Of a stretch of DNA of 6,810 bases, positions 5,786 through 6,810 are shown piece by piece (the first letter of the stretch is position 1; each line of letters starts with the position of its first letter). The stretch covers positions 1 through 6,810 of the forward strand of contig JACCRH010000323.1 of assembly GCA_013813675.1 (NCBI GenBank). Direction: 5' to 3'. The position numbers and the translations under genes were made by a program. The notes under the pieces are model-generated. The model did no database searches, was not told where the DNA came from, and saw only the letters and a program-made list of their open reading frames with translations. Origin of the DNA: Gemmatimonadales bacterium (GTDB taxonomy: Bacteria; Gemmatimonadota; Gemmatimonadetes; Gemmatimonadales; GWC2-71-9).

Positions 5786-6810
5786 TTAACTCACCCCGAT
5801 TACCACATCCATCACGTTTGTGCCGGTGAGTCCCGGCCGCAGCAGCGCCCCCGCCGCATCGAGCGCCCGGTAGGCGTCGTGCGCGACTAGATCGCGGGCC
5901 GGATCGCGGCCGGCGGCCGCCATCGCCTTCCAGGTCATACCGTCGACGATCGCTCCGGCGGCATCGGTGGGACCGTCGCGCCCGTCGGTTCCGGCCGCAA
6001 GTAAGGCGACGCCCGACGGCGCGCCGGCGAGCGCGCCCGCCGCCGCCAGCGCCAGCTCCTGGCAACGACCGCCGAGACCGGCGGGCAAGGATCCCAGGGT
6101 GACGGTGGTCTCCCCTCCCCAGATGAAGCAGTGCCTTCGCTCCGGTTGCGGGACGCTTCGGCTCGCATGATCTTGGAGCAGTGTAGCGGCTACACTCGCC
6201 CCCACCTCCCTCGCCTCCCCGGCGAGCGGCGTGTCGGACACCACCGGGTCGAGGCCCAACTCGGCCGCGCGCTTGGCCGCCGCTTCGAGGGCCAGGCCGT
6301 TACTCGCGATCAGCTCGAGGGTCACGCGCGCGAACGCCGGGTCACCGGGCTTCGGTGTCTCGGCGATTCGTCCCGCTTCGGCTTGGCGAAGCTGCCGGCG
6401 AGTCGTCTCGGGGATCTGTTCCCAGAGGCCGGAGCGCTGCAGCAGCCCGCGCACCTCGGCGGCGGTCGCCAGGTCGGGAACACAGGGACCGGAGCCGATC
6501 GATGCCAGGTCGTCGCCGATGACGTCGGAAACCAGGTAGACGCGCACCCGGGCCGGCGCGAGCGCGAGGGCAAGGCGCCCCCCGCCCCAGCGGGAAAAGC
6601 GCTTCCTGATCCGGTTCATCGCGGTGACGTCAAGTCCTGAGCCGAGCAACAGGGCATAGAGTCGGGACAGGTCCTCAGCCGGTATGCCGTCCACCGGCGC
6701 GCCGATCAGGCTGGTGGTGCCGCCGGAGAGCAGCACCCAGACCTCGTCCCCCTTCGCGGCGCGCGCGGCCACTGCGCCAAGGGCCTGGGCGGCGGCCAAG
6801 GACCCTGGGC
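5786..6810 (-). CDS. Glycerate 2-kinase, MOFRL/DUF4147 type, C-terminal part (start outside window)
   Basis: Read leftward from the right edge, the frame is open from the first full codon (PGSLAAAQALG) to TAA at 5786-5788, about 340 residues of a family of roughly 420-450. The TTG at 6799 is internal. Enzymes of this class (often named gckA or ttuD) phosphorylate glycerate to 2-phosphoglycerate with ATP, linking glyoxylate, hydroxypyruvate or sugar-acid breakdown to glycolysis. Visible signatures in order are: VWVLLSGGTTSLIGAP, MNRIRKRFSRWGGGRLA, YLVSDVIGDDLASIGSGPCVPD, ETPKPGDP, the MOFRL-domain stretch FIWGGETTVTLG, GRCQELALAAA, AAGTDGRDGPTDAAGAIVDG, and the terminal TGTNVMDVVIG. The N-terminal residues, including the family's catalytic Lys, are off the window. 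It is convergent with the cluster to its left and probably belongs to a separate transcription unit. Identification of the family is strong; the natural substrate is by homology. Confidence 0.93.
   Translation of the reverse strand, partial: PGSLAAAQALGAVAARAAKGDEVWVLLSGGTTSLIGAPVDGIPAEDLSRLYALLLGSGLDVTAMNRIRKRFSRWGGGRLALALAPARVRVYLVSDVIGDDLASIGSGPCVPDLATAAEVRGLLQRSGLWEQIPETTRRQLRQAEAGRIAETPKPGDPAFARVTLELIASNGLALEAAAKRAAELGLDPVVSDTPLAGEAREVGASVAATLLQDHASRSVPQPERRHCFIWGGETTVTLGSLPAGLGGRCQELALAAAGALAGAPSGVALLAAGTDGRDGPTDAAGAIVDGMTWKAMAAAGRDPARDLVAHDAYRALDAAGALLRPGLTGTNVMDVVIGVS

Noticed and set aside
6180..6196. A 17-bp palindrome, AGTGTAGC-G-GCTACACT, inside the glycerate kinase gene
   Set aside because: The arms are only 8 bp and it lies in mid-coding sequence far from any start, so chance is the simplest explanation; it has the look of an operator but nothing supports that role.
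6131..6640. A 169-codon plus-strand frame inside the glycerate kinase region
   Set aside because: It is antisense to a frame with a full set of glycerate kinase motifs and has no recognisable domain.

Overview
This is a compact, very GC-rich bacterial segment. Seven genes read rightward as one apparent co-directional cluster, followed by one gene on the opposite strand that runs off the right edge. Both strands carry long spurious open frames, as expected at this base composition. The gene content is that of a free-living heterotroph. The order trpA / sensory protein / folK / panB / panC / yqeK-like / LytR_C-like, together with the composition, is compatible with Gemmatimonadota or a similar GC-rich soil or sediment lineage. 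This placement is an inference and weak, because no rRNA or lineage marker is present.

Layout: positions 1-520 hold the 3' part of trpA (tryptophan synthase alpha). It overlaps by 4 bp a 692-residue membrane sensory transducer (517-2595) with a multi-helix membrane N-terminus, a GAF domain and a methyl-accepting chemotaxis-type signalling hairpin. Next come folK (2602-3021, folate), panB (3011-3823) and panC (3946-4800), the two pantothenate-specific steps. Then follow a YqeK-like HD-domain hydrolase (4797-5378) and a short membrane-anchored LytR_C-domain protein (about 5381-5767). Convergent to these is a MOFRL/DUF4147-type glycerate 2-kinase (5786 to beyond 6810). Nearly all junctions overlap or are separated by only a few bases. 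The one real gap is 122 bp between panB and panC, and it is largely filled by an imperfect inverted repeat that looks like a member of a widely dispersed bacterial repeat family.

How the genes fit together: trpA, folK, panB and panC are housekeeping steps for tryptophan, folate and coenzyme A. PanB consumes 5,10-methylene-tetrahydrofolate, so having folK directly upstream is functionally sensible. The YqeK-like enzyme would remove Ap4A-type dinucleotides. The membrane transducer is the unexpected member: no che genes are visible, yet it is tightly packed between trpA and folK. No promoter or convincing rho-independent terminator could be identified inside the window. I see no mobile element, CRISPR array, tRNA or rRNA. 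No clear previously undescribed system was found; the most interesting items are the embedded transducer, the repeat, an intragenic perfect hairpin and the run of overlapping non-ATG starts.
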